Origin: Marinimicrobium alkaliphilum
GTDB lineage: Bacteria > Pseudomonadota > Gammaproteobacteria > Pseudomonadales > Cellvibrionaceae
Length of the DNA stretch: 64,000 nt
Reading direction: 5' to 3'
NCBI RefSeq assembly: GCF_003259155.1
Contig: NZ_QGMQ01000005.1
Span: 248,001 to 312,000, forward strand
Below are positions 53,871-64,000 of the stretch, piece after piece. The notes below the pieces were generated by a model that saw only the letters and a program-made list of their open reading frames with translations, ran no database searches and had not been told where the DNA came from. Every line of letters starts with the position of its first letter. The first letter of the stretch is position 1. A program made the position numbers and the translations under genes.

Positions 53871-54062
53871 CGGGTCTCTCCCCTGCCCGCTCTGGGTGGG
53901 CGTTTATCGGATTGCTGGGCGGGTAAAAGTGTATCGGCTCGTGGCGTTAAAACCTTAATTTATGTCAACCCTCGGCTGATTTGCCCGCCCCAATTTCTGG
54001 ACGCCTCGGGATTCACGGTCTAGGGTTTATGGCAGTGTTCCTCAAAAAAGGTGTTCCCGCCC

Positions 54063-55178
54063 ATGCCGTGTAATGCGTTGTCACGCATGCCCTTCCGCCC
54101 CTTCTCATTCCTACTGCTGTCCGGTGCTCTTGCGCTGCTTGGTTGTTCTTCCGGTGCCGACGATGAAGCGGACAATGACTCCTCCTCTGCGACACCGGTC
54201 AGAGTGGCGCTGGCCGAGCGCGCCACCGTGGTGGAAACCGAGCGCTCCCTGGGCCGCAGCGAGGCCTTGTCCGACCCCTATGTTGCGGCCGAGGTCGGAG
54301 GCCGTGTCGTGCGCGTGCACAAGGATGTGGGCGACCGGGTCGACGCCGGGGATGTGCTAGCGGAGATAGAGCGCGAGCGCTACGAGTCGGCGCTCAGCGC
54401 GGCCGAGGCCGAGGTGGCGGCACTCGACGCAGAGCTGGAGCAGCTCCAGCGGGATCTGGAGCGCATGACCGAGGTAGCCGAGGGTGGCTACGTCAGTGAT
54501 TCGGAGCTGGAGGGGGCACGCACCGAGCTGGAATCTGCGCGCGAACGCCGCGAGGCGGCGATGAGTGAGAGGGATGAGGCCCGGCGCCAGTTGCGCGAAA
54601 CCGAGATCCGCGCCCCTTTTGCGGGTCGCGTCGACGCCCGCGAACTCTCTGAGGGTGACTCCCTGAGTGCGGGAGAGCCCGCTTTTCGCCTGGTGCCGGA
54701 GACCGCGGCACGGGTACGCTTACCGTTTCCCGAGCAGGTTATTGGGCGCCTGGCCGAGGGGATGCCCGCGCGCCTGCGCCGGCTCGACAGCGACGACGAT
54801 TGGCTCGAGGGCGAGGTGACACGTTTGCGGCCGTCCGTGGATGAAGGCTCGGGCGGTGTCGCCGTGGTGGAGTTCGAAGCGCCTGAGACGTGGCCGCTGG
54901 GCGCGCTGCTCGAAGCACTGGTGGAGGTGGACCGGCGCGAGGGCGCGATCCAGGTGCCCGCCGGCAGTGTGGTGGATCGCCCGGGGCGGCAGGTCGTGTA
55001 TGTGGTGCCTGGCGAAGGTGAGAACGCCGAGGTGGAAGAGCGGGAGGTGAGCACCGGCTACCACTCCGCGGACGTGATTGAAATACTCGACGGTGTCGAT
55101 GCTGACGAACGGGTGGTGGTCGATGGCGCCGACTTTTTGAGCGACGGCACCGAGGTTCGGGTGCAGGAGGCCGACTGA
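54063..55178 (+). CDS. RND efflux periplasmic adaptor subunit
   Basis: The 371 aa protein has a lipoprotein-like signal (LALLGC), a barrel-sandwich (lipoyl) half VAAEVGGRVVRVHKDVGDRV, an alpha-hairpin of coiled-coil type rich in Glu/Arg (about 105-170), the second half ETEIRAPFAGRVDARELSEG and a membrane-proximal barrel. It would link the inner-membrane pump to an outer-membrane channel. Start choice is uncertain: AAGG (54048-54051) is eleven bases before ATG 54063; ATG 54087 is also possible. The pump gene follows after one base, so they are coupled. Confidence 0.85.
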   Translation: MPCNALSRMPFRPFSFLLLSGALALLGCSSGADDEADNDSSSATPVRVALAERATVVETERSLGRSEALSDPYVAAEVGGRVVRVHKDVGDRVDAGDVLAEIERERYESALSAAEAEVAALDAELEQLQRDLERMTEVAEGGYVSDSELEGARTELESARERREAAMSERDEARRQLRETEIRAPFAGRVDARELSEGDSLSAGEPAFRLVPETAARVRLPFPEQVIGRLAEGMPARLRRLDSDDDWLEGEVTRLRPSVDEGSGGVAVVEFEAPETWPLGALLEALVEVDRREGAIQVPAGSVVDRPGRQVVYVVPGEGENAEVEEREVSTGYHSADVIEILDGVDADERVVVDGADFLSDGTEVRVQEAD

Positions 55179-55179
55179 T

Positions 55180-58100
55180 ATGACCCTGCCCGAGTTTTCC
55201 ATCCGGCGCCATGTGATGGCGCTGATGATGAGTCTGGTGCTGGTGCTCTTCGGTATCATCGGTTACAACGATATTGGCAATGACCGGGTACCCAATGTCG
55301 ATTTCCCCATCATCTCGGTTAACACGGCCCTGCCCGGTGCGGACCCCAGCACCGTCGAATCGAGCGTGACCCAGTTTATCGAGCGCGCGGTCAATACGGT
55401 GCCCGGGATCGACAATATCAATTCCACATCCTCGCCCAGCACCTCGGTGGTCAGTATCACCTTTGAGCTGGGTCGGGATATCGACACCGCCTTTGCCGAG
55501 GTTCAGACCCGGGTGAGCGAGGAGATCGCCAACCTCCCTGACGATGCCGAAGCACCCATTGTTGAAAAAGTCGAGGCCGATGCCCGACCGATCATGTGGT
55601 TGGTGCTCCAGGGCGATCGCACCGAGCAGCAACTGACGGAGCTGGCGCGCAACACGGTGCGCCCGCAGCTGGAACAGATTTCCGGTGTCGGTGAGGCCCG
55701 CCTGGGCGGTGGTCGCAATCGACGCATCCGCATCGAGCTGGATGTGGATGCCATGAACCGCGAGGCGGTCACCGTGCCCGAGGTTATGGCCGCACTCGAG
55801 CGCGAGCATGTGCTTGCCCCGGGCGGCTTTCTGGTGGGCGGGCGTCAGGAGCAGATGCTCAACCTGGATTTGGAATACAGCGACGTCGACGAGCTGGCGG
55901 AGCTGATAGTGGCCCGCAGCGATGAGCGCCTGGTGCGCCTGCGGGACGTCAGCGATGTGGTGGACGGGCTCTCGGACTATCGCCGCCTGGCACGCTTTAA
56001 TGGCGAAGCCAGTGTCGGTCTGGGGGTGGTCAAAATTGCCGGCGCCAATACGGTCGAGATCATCGATGAGGTGCAGCGTCGGTTGGAGGCGGAGATCAAA
56101 CCGCTGCTGCCTTCCGGCGTGGATATCCGTATCTCCTCCGATGAGTCGATTTTTATCCGCAGTATGATCGACAACCTCGAGCGCACCCTGTTGCTCGCTG
56201 TGTTATTGGCGGCCTTGGTCATGTGGCTGTTTCTCAAAAGTCTGCGCTCGACCTTTCTGATTGCTGCGTCCATTCCGGTGTCCCTGCTGGCGGTCACGGC
56301 GGTGATGTACTTCGCCGGCTATACCCTCAACTCCATGACCATGCTCGCCATTCTGTTGCTGATCGGCCTGGTGGTGGACGATGCCATCGTGGTTCTGGAA
56401 AACATCTGGCGCCACCGGGAAGGGGGCGAGAAAGACGCAAGAAAAGCCGCGGCCAAAGGCGCCAACGAAGTGTATACCGCCGTCATTGCGTCGTCCCTGT
56501 CTCTGATTGCCATCTTTGGTTCCGTGTTCTTTATGGAGGGGATGATCGGGCGCTTCTTCGAGTCCTTTGCCGTGGTGGTGGTCTTCGGGGTGGCGGTATC
56601 CACCTTTGTTGCCCTCACGCTCATACCCATGCTCTGCTCCCGCTACCTGAGTATTCCCGAATCTCACGGCAAGGTGTATCACGTCCTTGAGGGGGCGTTC
56701 CAGCGCCTGGACAATGGCTATCGACGGACCCTGGCGTTTGCCTTGCGCGGGCGAGCCAAAACCCTGCTCGCCTGCGGCGCGTTGTTGATCGCCAGCGGCC
56801 TGATTGTCACCCAGCTCGGCGGGGAGTTTGCGCCAGAGGAAGATGAAGGGCAGATCGTCGTCAATATGCGTGCGCCGCTTGGCTCTTCGATCGAGTATAT
56901 GGATGAGAAGCTCGCCCAGGTGGAAGCGATTCTGGCGGAGCAGGATGAAGTGGAAAACTTTTTCGCTGCGATTGGTATTGGCGGAGGCGATGCAGTCAAC
57001 GAGGCCATCAGTTTTGTGCGCCTCAAGCACTGGGATGAGCGCGGCACTTCACAGCAGGCGGTGATGGCGCGCCTCAACGACAAGTTTGCTGACATTCCCG
57101 GGGTGCGTATCTTCACTGCCAGTCCGGGGATGGTTGGTGGTCAGCGCGGCGAGCCGCTGCAGTTTTTCGTGCGCGGTCCCAGTCTCGATGATCTGGCCGG
57201 TGTGGCCGATGAATTCCTGAGTGAACTGCAGGCGCGTGAGGGAATGGGCAATATCGATATGGATCTGCGCCTGGAGCAGCCGGAACTGCGCCTGAATGTC
57301 GATCGCGAGCGTGCGCTCCTGGCAGGCCTGAGTACCGAGGAAATCGTGCAGACGGTGAACATTCTGATCGGCGGCTCGGATATCGCGCGCTACGATGATG
57401 ATTTTGGGGGTGGCGAGCGCTTCCGCGTGCGCATGAAAGGTCGGGAAGACCAATTCACCCGGCCGGAAGATATCAACCGCATCTGGCTGCGCAATCCCGG
57501 CGGTGAGCGCATTCGGCTCGACAGCGTCGCCCGTTTTGACGCGGGGCGCGCGCCAGCGGTAATCAGCCGTTACGACCTGCAGTACGCCGCGCCATTTTAT
57601 GTCAGTCCGGAGAAAAATCTTGGCGACGCGGTGGCATCGGTCAACGAAGTGGCCGATCAATTCTTGCCTGGGGGGTTCAATATCGCGCTGGCCGGACAGG
57701 CGGAAGAGTTGGGCCGAACGGTGAATGCCATAGTGTTTGTTTTTGTCGTGGCCGTGCTGCTTGTCTACATGGTGCTGGCGAGTCAGTTCAATTCCTTTTT
57801 GCAACCGCTGATTATCATGCTGGCGATGCCCTTGGCGATGATGGGTGCAGTTTTAGGCTTGTGGATTACCGGCAACACGCTCAATATTTTCTCGATGATT
57901 GGCATGGTGCTTTTGATTGGCGTGGTGACGAAGAACTCGATCCTGTTGATCGACCTCACCAACCAGTATCGACGCCATCGGGACATGAGCATTAATGAAG
58001 CATTGCAGTCAGCGTGTCCGGTGCGTTTGCGCCCGGTACTGATGACGTCACTGACGTTGATTCTGGCGATGATTCCGGCGGCCTTTGATAGCGGACCGGG

Positions 58101-58236
58101 TGGCCAGGGGAATAACGCATTGGCGGTAACGATCATCTTCGGCATGACGGTATCGACGGCCTTGACGCTGTTAGTGGTTCCGGCGGCCTACAGTCTGTTG
58201 GAGGGAGTGAAAGAAAAAAGGCGGGGGCCTGCTTAG
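55180..58236 (+). CDS. RND efflux pump permease (AcrB/HAE1-type)
   Basis: The 1018 aa inner-membrane protein has 12 TM helices and two large periplasmic domains. Proton-relay residues are visible in GLVVDDAIVVLENIWRH (TM4 Asp pair) and LIGVVTKNSILLID (TM10 Lys), together with the HAE1 marks FPIISVNTALPGADPSTVES and GVGEARLGGGRNRRIRIELD. It exports drugs, solvents or detergent-like compounds by proton exchange. No outer-membrane factor is encoded in this operon, so it probably uses a TolC homologue from elsewhere. The stop codon lies inside the terminator hairpin of the opposite gene. Confidence 0.9.
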   Translation: MTLPEFSIRRHVMALMMSLVLVLFGIIGYNDIGNDRVPNVDFPIISVNTALPGADPSTVESSVTQFIERAVNTVPGIDNINSTSSPSTSVVSITFELGRDIDTAFAEVQTRVSEEIANLPDDAEAPIVEKVEADARPIMWLVLQGDRTEQQLTELARNTVRPQLEQISGVGEARLGGGRNRRIRIELDVDAMNREAVTVPEVMAALEREHVLAPGGFLVGGRQEQMLNLDLEYSDVDELAELIVARSDERLVRLRDVSDVVDGLSDYRRLARFNGEASVGLGVVKIAGANTVEIIDEVQRRLEAEIKPLLPSGVDIRISSDESIFIRSMIDNLERTLLLAVLLAALVMWLFLKSLRSTFLIAASIPVSLLAVTAVMYFAGYTLNSMTMLAILLLIGLVVDDAIVVLENIWRHREGGEKDARKAAAKGANEVYTAVIASSLSLIAIFGSVFFMEGMIGRFFESFAVVVVFGVAVSTFVALTLIPMLCSRYLSIPESHGKVYHVLEGAFQRLDNGYRRTLAFALRGRAKTLLACGALLIASGLIVTQLGGEFAPEEDEGQIVVNMRAPLGSSIEYMDEKLAQVEAILAEQDEVENFFAAIGIGGGDAVNEAISFVRLKHWDERGTSQQAVMARLNDKFADIPGVRIFTASPGMVGGQRGEPLQFFVRGPSLDDLAGVADEFLSELQAREGMGNIDMDLRLEQPELRLNVDRERALLAGLSTEEIVQTVNILIGGSDIARYDDDFGGGERFRVRMKGREDQFTRPEDINRIWLRNPGGERIRLDSVARFDAGRAPAVISRYDLQYAAPFYVSPEKNLGDAVASVNEVADQFLPGGFNIALAGQAEELGRTVNAIVFVFVVAVLLVYMVLASQFNSFLQPLIIMLAMPLAMMGAVLGLWITGNTLNIFSMIGMVLLIGVVTKNSILLIDLTNQYRRHRDMSINEALQSACPVRLRPVLMTSLTLILAMIPAAFDSGPGGQGNNALAVTIIFGMTVSTALTLLVVPAAYSLLEGVKEKRRGPA

Positions 58237-58245
58237 CGCCCCCGC
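58210..58245 (-). terminator. Rho-independent terminator of the GH5-CBM2 gene
   Basis: An eight-base stem GCGGGGGC/GCCCCCGC (58221-58228 with 58238-58245) is followed on the minus strand by a T-rich run (58210-58220 read in reverse). It overlaps the 3' end of the RND permease gene. Confidence 0.75.
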
Positions 58246-58268
58246 AATCTACCTACCGAGGATAATTG

Positions 58269-60158
<1,890 letters not shown>

Positions 60159-60703
60159 GGTGTTTTCTCCTTATTGGATATTTGTATGCGTACTGCCTAA
60201 AACGCACTCGCACCATAACAACCACAAGAAAATAAAAAGTGATCGCCTTCAAGTTGTGCGCGCAAGGAGCAACTATTTTTCAGGTTTGTGATTAGCTGCA
60301 AATCGAAAGGATTTAACATTGAAAGAGACGATCCAGGGTTTTGCAAAGAGATTGCTGTGCCAACCGAAAAGTATTCAACGACAGGTTTAAAATAACTTCC
60401 GCGCCATTCTGTCGTCGATACCAACACCGAAGGAAAATCACTTCGTTAAAATCATTTTTGTGGAAGAGTTGGCTGCCATGGGACGAAATGCTTGCGGCGA
60501 AATCCACTAACACACGTCATCTGTTTATCACACCGATAATGCCAACCCGCTTCGGGTTTTGATTCACACCGCAAAAAGCATTCGGGTCTTCGTGAACCAG
60601 TTAACGGGAGTGTCGTGGGCTAACACGGATAATCGGCGCGTCGCTCATGGCAGTGCGGGCGAGGTTTTGAATTCACAGTAAAATAATTGCAGGAGATCCC
60701 ATT
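60159..60703. other. 545-base divergent intergenic region between two cellulase genes
   Basis: It is more AT-rich than the surroundings and contains no coding frame that I trust. It must hold the promoters of the GH5-CBM2 (minus) and GH9 (plus) genes. I saw no clear palindromic operator or perfect promoter boxes. AGGAG (60691-60695) eight bases before GTG 60704 is the ribosome-binding site of GH9. Confidence 0.6.
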
Positions 60704-63574
60704 GTGATACATCACACCTTCAAAGCCGCCGCAGCGTTTGTGCTGAGTGCCGGGCTGATACACGCAGGGCCGGCCGATGCGCATTCCTACGGCGAGGCGT
60801 TACAGAAATCCATCTTGTTTTACGAAGCCCAGCAGGCGGGCCCACTCCCCGAGTGGAATCGCATCGCCTGGCGCGGCGACTCGGTTCCGGACGACGGCGC
60901 CGATGTCGGTGTCGATCTGCGCGGTGGCTGGTTCGACGCTGGCGATCATGTCAAATTCGGCTTTCCTATGGCAGCGACAACAACGCTATTGGCCTGGGGC
61001 GGCGTTGACTATCGCGAAGCCTATGAGGCCTCGGGCCAGTTGCCGCACTTGCTGAACAACCTCCGTTTCGTCAACGATTACTTTATCAATGCCCACGTCT
61101 CGCCCAACGAGTTTTACGGCCAGGTGGGGCTCGGGCACGAAGACCACGGCTTCTGGGGTCCGGCGGAAGTCGTTCACTTGAAGATCCCCAATTCCCGCGC
61201 GTCGATGAAAATTGATCTCGACTGTCCGGGTCCGGATCTCGCAGCGGAAACCGCCGCGGCTATGGCAGCGTCGTCCATGGTGTTCGAGCCGACGGACGCC
61301 ACCTACGCACAGACCCTGATGAGTCACGCGGTCGATCTCTACGATTTTGCCGAGGCCACCACCGGTGAAGACGGCACCGACAACGCTTACTCCAACTGCA
61401 TCACCGATGCACAATCCTTCTACAATTCGACCCACGGCGTGTACTGGGATGAGATGGCCTGGGGCGCAGTCTGGCTCTGGCGCGCTACCGGTGACGATCA
61501 TTACCTGGATCGCGCACTCTATTACTACGACCTTATGGGTTTTGAAACCCAGAGTGACACGCCCGTGTACACCTGGTCACTGAGCTGGAACGACAAGGCT
61601 TACGGCGTCTACGTACTGCTCGCCGGCCTGCTTGGGGACGAGCGCTTTCACACAGATGCCCAGCGCTACCTGGATCACTGGAGCGTGGGCGATGGCCAGC
61701 GTACCGCCGCCGGTCTCGCCGTGGTCGACGGCTCAGGCTGGGGCGTCAACCGTTACGCCGCCAATCTGGCGTTCCTGGCCCTGCATTATGCCGACACTCT
61801 GGGGGAGGACCACTCGCTCTATAACCGCTATCACGCGTTTGGCAAACGCCAGATTGATTACATCCTCGGGGACAATCCGCTCAATCTCAGTTACCTGATT
61901 GGCTACGGCGACGACTACCCGATCAATGTTCATCATCGCGGCTCACACGGTTCCTGGGCGGATAGCCTGAGCGTGCCGGCGCAGCAGCGTCACGAACTGA
62001 TCGGTGCCGTGGTGGCGGGCCCCGACGCGGACACCAACTACACGGAAGACCGCGGCGACTACATCATGAACGAAGTGGCCATCGACTATAACGCCGGCTT
62101 TACCGGTGCGGCTGCCGCACTGTACAGCCTGTACGGGGGTGATGCGCTGCCCGAGAGCGAATTCCCGCCGGCGGTGGATCCGCAGGACGATGAGTGGTTG
62201 ATCGGCGCTTCGGTCAACAGTAGCGGCTCGCGTCACATGGAAATCCGCGCCGTTCTGCAAAACCGCACCACGACCCCGGCACAGGGTCGGGACGATCTCT
62301 ACTTCCGCTACTTTTATGACCTGTCCGAACTCTACGATGCGGGCTACACCGTCAACGACGTGAACCTGACCACGGCCTTTTCTCAGGCCTCCTCGGTGAC
62401 CGGGCTGCACGCCTGGGGTGATGGCTCATCGCACATTTACTATGCCGAAGTGAGCTTTGCGGGCGACTGGGTCTACCCCGGCGGTCAATCCGATCATCGT
62501 CGTGAAGTCCAGTTCCGCGCCGCGCTGCCGGATTCACTGCCCGCCGATGCGTGGGACCACAGCAATGATCCCTCCTGGGATCCCGCCTTCCAGAACCCCA
62601 GCCAGCAGTACGGCGCGCCCGCGACCGGCATGGCGCTCTACAGCAGTGAAGGCCTCTTGTGGGGGCAGGAGCCCGGCCAGGGCTGTGGCCCCGAGACCGG
62701 CATCAATTGTCCGCCCCAGGCTCAGGACCTGACGCTGAGCACTGACTACCAAACGCCTGTCGCTGTCGAGTTACAGGGCACTGACAGCGACGGCGTCGTA
62801 GTTGATTATGAGATTGTCAGCCAACCCGCCAATGGCAGCCTGAGTGGTGCGGGGGCCGAGCGCACTTACAGCCCCGAGAGCGGTTTTAGCGGTACCGACA
62901 AGTTCACTTACCGGGCCATTGATGACGACGGCGCAGCGTCCGAGCCGGCCACTGTGACCATTCAGGTGGGCCAGGCGGCGGTACCCAGTCTGAGCATCAG
63001 CGGCCCGGGTGTGGGCACCGTTTTTGCGCCGGAAGAGGGTTTTGAGCTGCACCTGAGCGTGAGCCATATTGACGCCCTGCGCGTGGATATTGATGGCACC
63101 GAGGTTGGCGAGTTTGAGGCCAGCCAGACCGTTCCGCTCACAGCGCCAGAGCAGGAAGGCGACTTTGTGGTGACCATGGAGGCGCTCGGTACCGAGGGCC
63201 AGACCCTGGGTATCAGCGACAGCCGTCAGTTCACGGTCGAGCTGGACTCTGATCCCGGTCCTGGACCCGGTGAGGGGCAGTGCACCTTCGCGATCCAGTC
63301 CGAATGGGGCGAGGGCTATGTGGGCGCCATCGTGATCAACAATGAGGGCAGCCAGGCGATAGACGGCTGGCAGGTCGAGTGGGCCTTCACCGACGGCTCG
63401 ACCCTGTTGCATGTCTGGAACGCCGAGCTGAGCGGCTCCAATCCCTATACCGCCAGCCATCTGACCTGGAACCGGCGTATCGAACCGGGGCAGTCGGTGG
63501 AGTTTGGCTTCCAGGTGAGCAAGGGCAGTAGCGAGGCCCAGATCCCGGACGTTACCGGCGCGGTCTGCGAGTGA
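60704..63574 (+). CDS. GH9 endoglucanase with CBM3c, two Ig/cadherin-like domains and CBM2
   Basis: The 956 aa secreted protein starts with GTG and a signal peptide (residues 1-27). GH9 domain: about 28-475, with the Asp pair in FDAGDHVKF (Asp78, Asp81), the HHRGSHGSW stretch and the general acid Glu457 in YIMNEVAIDYNAGFTG. CBM3c-like module: about 490-645 (EWLIGASVNSSGSRHMEIRA). Then a cadherin-like domain (about 669-755; PANGSLSGAGAERTYSPESG), an Ig-like domain (760-845) and a C-terminal CBM2 (about 856-956; CTFAIQSEWGEGYVGAIVIN). This is the theme-B GH9-CBM3c layout of processive endoglucanases. AGGAG lies eight bases upstream. A bidirectional terminator follows. Confidence 0.9.
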   Translation: MIHHTFKAAAAFVLSAGLIHAGPADAHSYGEALQKSILFYEAQQAGPLPEWNRIAWRGDSVPDDGADVGVDLRGGWFDAGDHVKFGFPMAATTTLLAWGGVDYREAYEASGQLPHLLNNLRFVNDYFINAHVSPNEFYGQVGLGHEDHGFWGPAEVVHLKIPNSRASMKIDLDCPGPDLAAETAAAMAASSMVFEPTDATYAQTLMSHAVDLYDFAEATTGEDGTDNAYSNCITDAQSFYNSTHGVYWDEMAWGAVWLWRATGDDHYLDRALYYYDLMGFETQSDTPVYTWSLSWNDKAYGVYVLLAGLLGDERFHTDAQRYLDHWSVGDGQRTAAGLAVVDGSGWGVNRYAANLAFLALHYADTLGEDHSLYNRYHAFGKRQIDYILGDNPLNLSYLIGYGDDYPINVHHRGSHGSWADSLSVPAQQRHELIGAVVAGPDADTNYTEDRGDYIMNEVAIDYNAGFTGAAAALYSLYGGDALPESEFPPAVDPQDDEWLIGASVNSSGSRHMEIRAVLQNRTTTPAQGRDDLYFRYFYDLSELYDAGYTVNDVNLTTAFSQASSVTGLHAWGDGSSHIYYAEVSFAGDWVYPGGQSDHRREVQFRAALPDSLPADAWDHSNDPSWDPAFQNPSQQYGAPATGMALYSSEGLLWGQEPGQGCGPETGINCPPQAQDLTLSTDYQTPVAVELQGTDSDGVVVDYEIVSQPANGSLSGAGAERTYSPESGFSGTDKFTYRAIDDDGAASEPATVTIQVGQAAVPSLSISGPGVGTVFAPEEGFELHLSVSHIDALRVDIDGTEVGEFEASQTVPLTAPEQEGDFVVTMEALGTEGQTLGISDSRQFTVELDSDPGPGPGEGQCTFAIQSEWGEGYVGAIVINNEGSQAIDGWQVEWAFTDGSTLLHVWNAELSGSNPYTASHLTWNRRIEPGQSVEFGFQVSKGSSEAQIPDVTGAVCE

Positions 63575-63586
63575 GTCTTGATCGCT

Positions 63587-63620
63587 AAAAAAACGGCCAC
63601 CCGAGGGTGGCCGTTTTTTT
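63587..63620. terminator. Bidirectional Rho-independent terminator
   Basis: A perfect stem ACGGCCACC/GGTGGCCGT (63593-63601 with 63606-63614), tetraloop CGAG, flanked by A7 and T7 lies between the convergent GH9 and YceI genes and can stop transcription from both sides. Confidence 0.9.
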
Positions 63621-63642
63621 GTCTGAAGGAACAGCGTCCGCG

Positions 63643-64000
63643 TTACTGACGAATCCCTTCTACATGCAGCTCCAGGTATACAGTGCGCGACTGCGGGCCC
63701 AGGTCGTAGTCCATGCCGAAGTCGGCCATGACAAACTCGGTGGTGCCTTTAAAACCGACACGCTGGCCGCCCCAGGGGTCTTCGCCTTCACCGACTTTTT
63801 CTGCGTCGATGGTGATTGAGCGGGTGGTGCCGTGCAGGGTCAGATCGCCCACAATGGTCAGCTCGTCGCCTTCACCGGCGTGGACCGCGGTGCTCACGAA
63901 AGTGGCGGTCGGGTAGCGCTCAACGTGCAGGAAGTCGTCGCTACGCAGGTGGCGATCGCGCTCGGAGTGGTTGCTGTCGACGCTGTTGGTGCGGATGTTG
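63643..64000 (-). CDS. YceI family protein, cut by the window edge
   Basis: The visible part is the C-terminal portion of a YceI (lipocalin-like, isoprenoid-binding periplasmic) protein. The minus strand just inside the window edge encodes RTNSVDSNHSERDRHLRSDD and FLHVERYPTATF, the conserved YceI core, then LTIVGDLTLHGTTRSITIDA and a C-terminal FGMDYDLGPQSRTVYLELHV. The N-terminus and signal peptide lie outside the window. YceI proteins respond to high pH or osmotic stress; a role in quinone or lipid carriage is likely but not shown. Confidence 0.85.
   Translation of the reverse strand, partial: NIRTNSVDSNHSERDRHLRSDDFLHVERYPTATFVSTAVHAGEGDELTIVGDLTLHGTTRSITIDAEKVGEGEDPWGGQRVGFKGTTEFVMADFGMDYDLGPQSRTVYLELHVEGIRQ

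Noticed and set aside
60197-60562. Short open frames in the cellulase intergenic region
   Set aside because: They overlap on both strands, have no ribosome-binding sites and no protein-like composition.

Overview
The window reads as a chromosomal segment of a high-GC, Gram-negative gammaproteobacterium of the cellulolytic Cellvibrionaceae type (Cellvibrio, Saccharophagus or Marinimicrobium-like; genus is an inference). The support is outer-membrane machinery (MlaA, MipA/OmpV, RND efflux), three cellulases with CBM2/CBM3 modules and serine- or Gly/Asn-rich linkers, several c-di-GMP proteins, and many marine-type lipoproteins. No rRNA, tRNA, CRISPR array, integrase or complete transposase gene was seen.

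Region 1 (1-13.7 kb) holds envelope and small metabolic genes: a MipA/OmpV barrel, cytochrome b561, a META lipoprotein, a TauE/SafE exporter, an esterase, ExoD, an overlapping mlaA/MMPL pair, a bestrophin, and a divergent pirin/LysR pair. Region 2 (13.8-19.7 kb) is an accessory patch. It carries a decayed RhuM-Fic gene, a DUF6933-like gene, a PD-(D/E)XK-type protein facing a DUF2075 helicase that also has a nuclease-like N-terminus, a degenerate reading frame, and a two-gene unit of unknown function. About ten copies of one REP-like palindrome (core GTCGGATTA) occur between 4.5 and 19.75 kb and none was found after that.

Region 3 (19.7-32.1 kb) is rich in DNA repair. A double-length UvrA with four ABC ATPase modules is divergent from a photolyase/cryptochrome gene. 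A DODA-like dioxygenase/DoxX/LysR set, an exonuclease-GIY-YIG fusion coupled to an acetyltransferase, and a FrnE-like DsbA protein follow. Region 4 (32.2-36.2 kb) is an ECF sigma/anti-sigma operon with two acidic secreted proteins and a TPR-beta-barrel protein. Region 5 (36.4-46.1 kb) carries two c-di-GMP proteins, MscS plus a companion protein, a BNR lipoprotein and an Atm1-type ABC transporter. Region 6 (46.2-64 kb) has a GH5 lipoprotein cellulase, UvrD, a secreted HExxH/TPR protein, a chemoreceptor, an RND efflux pair, and a divergent GH5-CBM2 / GH9-CBM3c-CBM2 cellulase locus. It ends in a YceI gene cut by the window edge.

The most unusual signal is a palindromic element found twice (23485-23592 and 47501-47609). 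Both copies have perfect 28-bp outer arms, a 52-53 bp core and two inner hairpins. The arms differ at ten positions, yet every change is compensated in the opposite arm. One copy lies in frame inside the giant uvrA (108 bp, 36 codons, in an interdomain linker). The other lies between the GH5 lipoprotein gene and uvrD.
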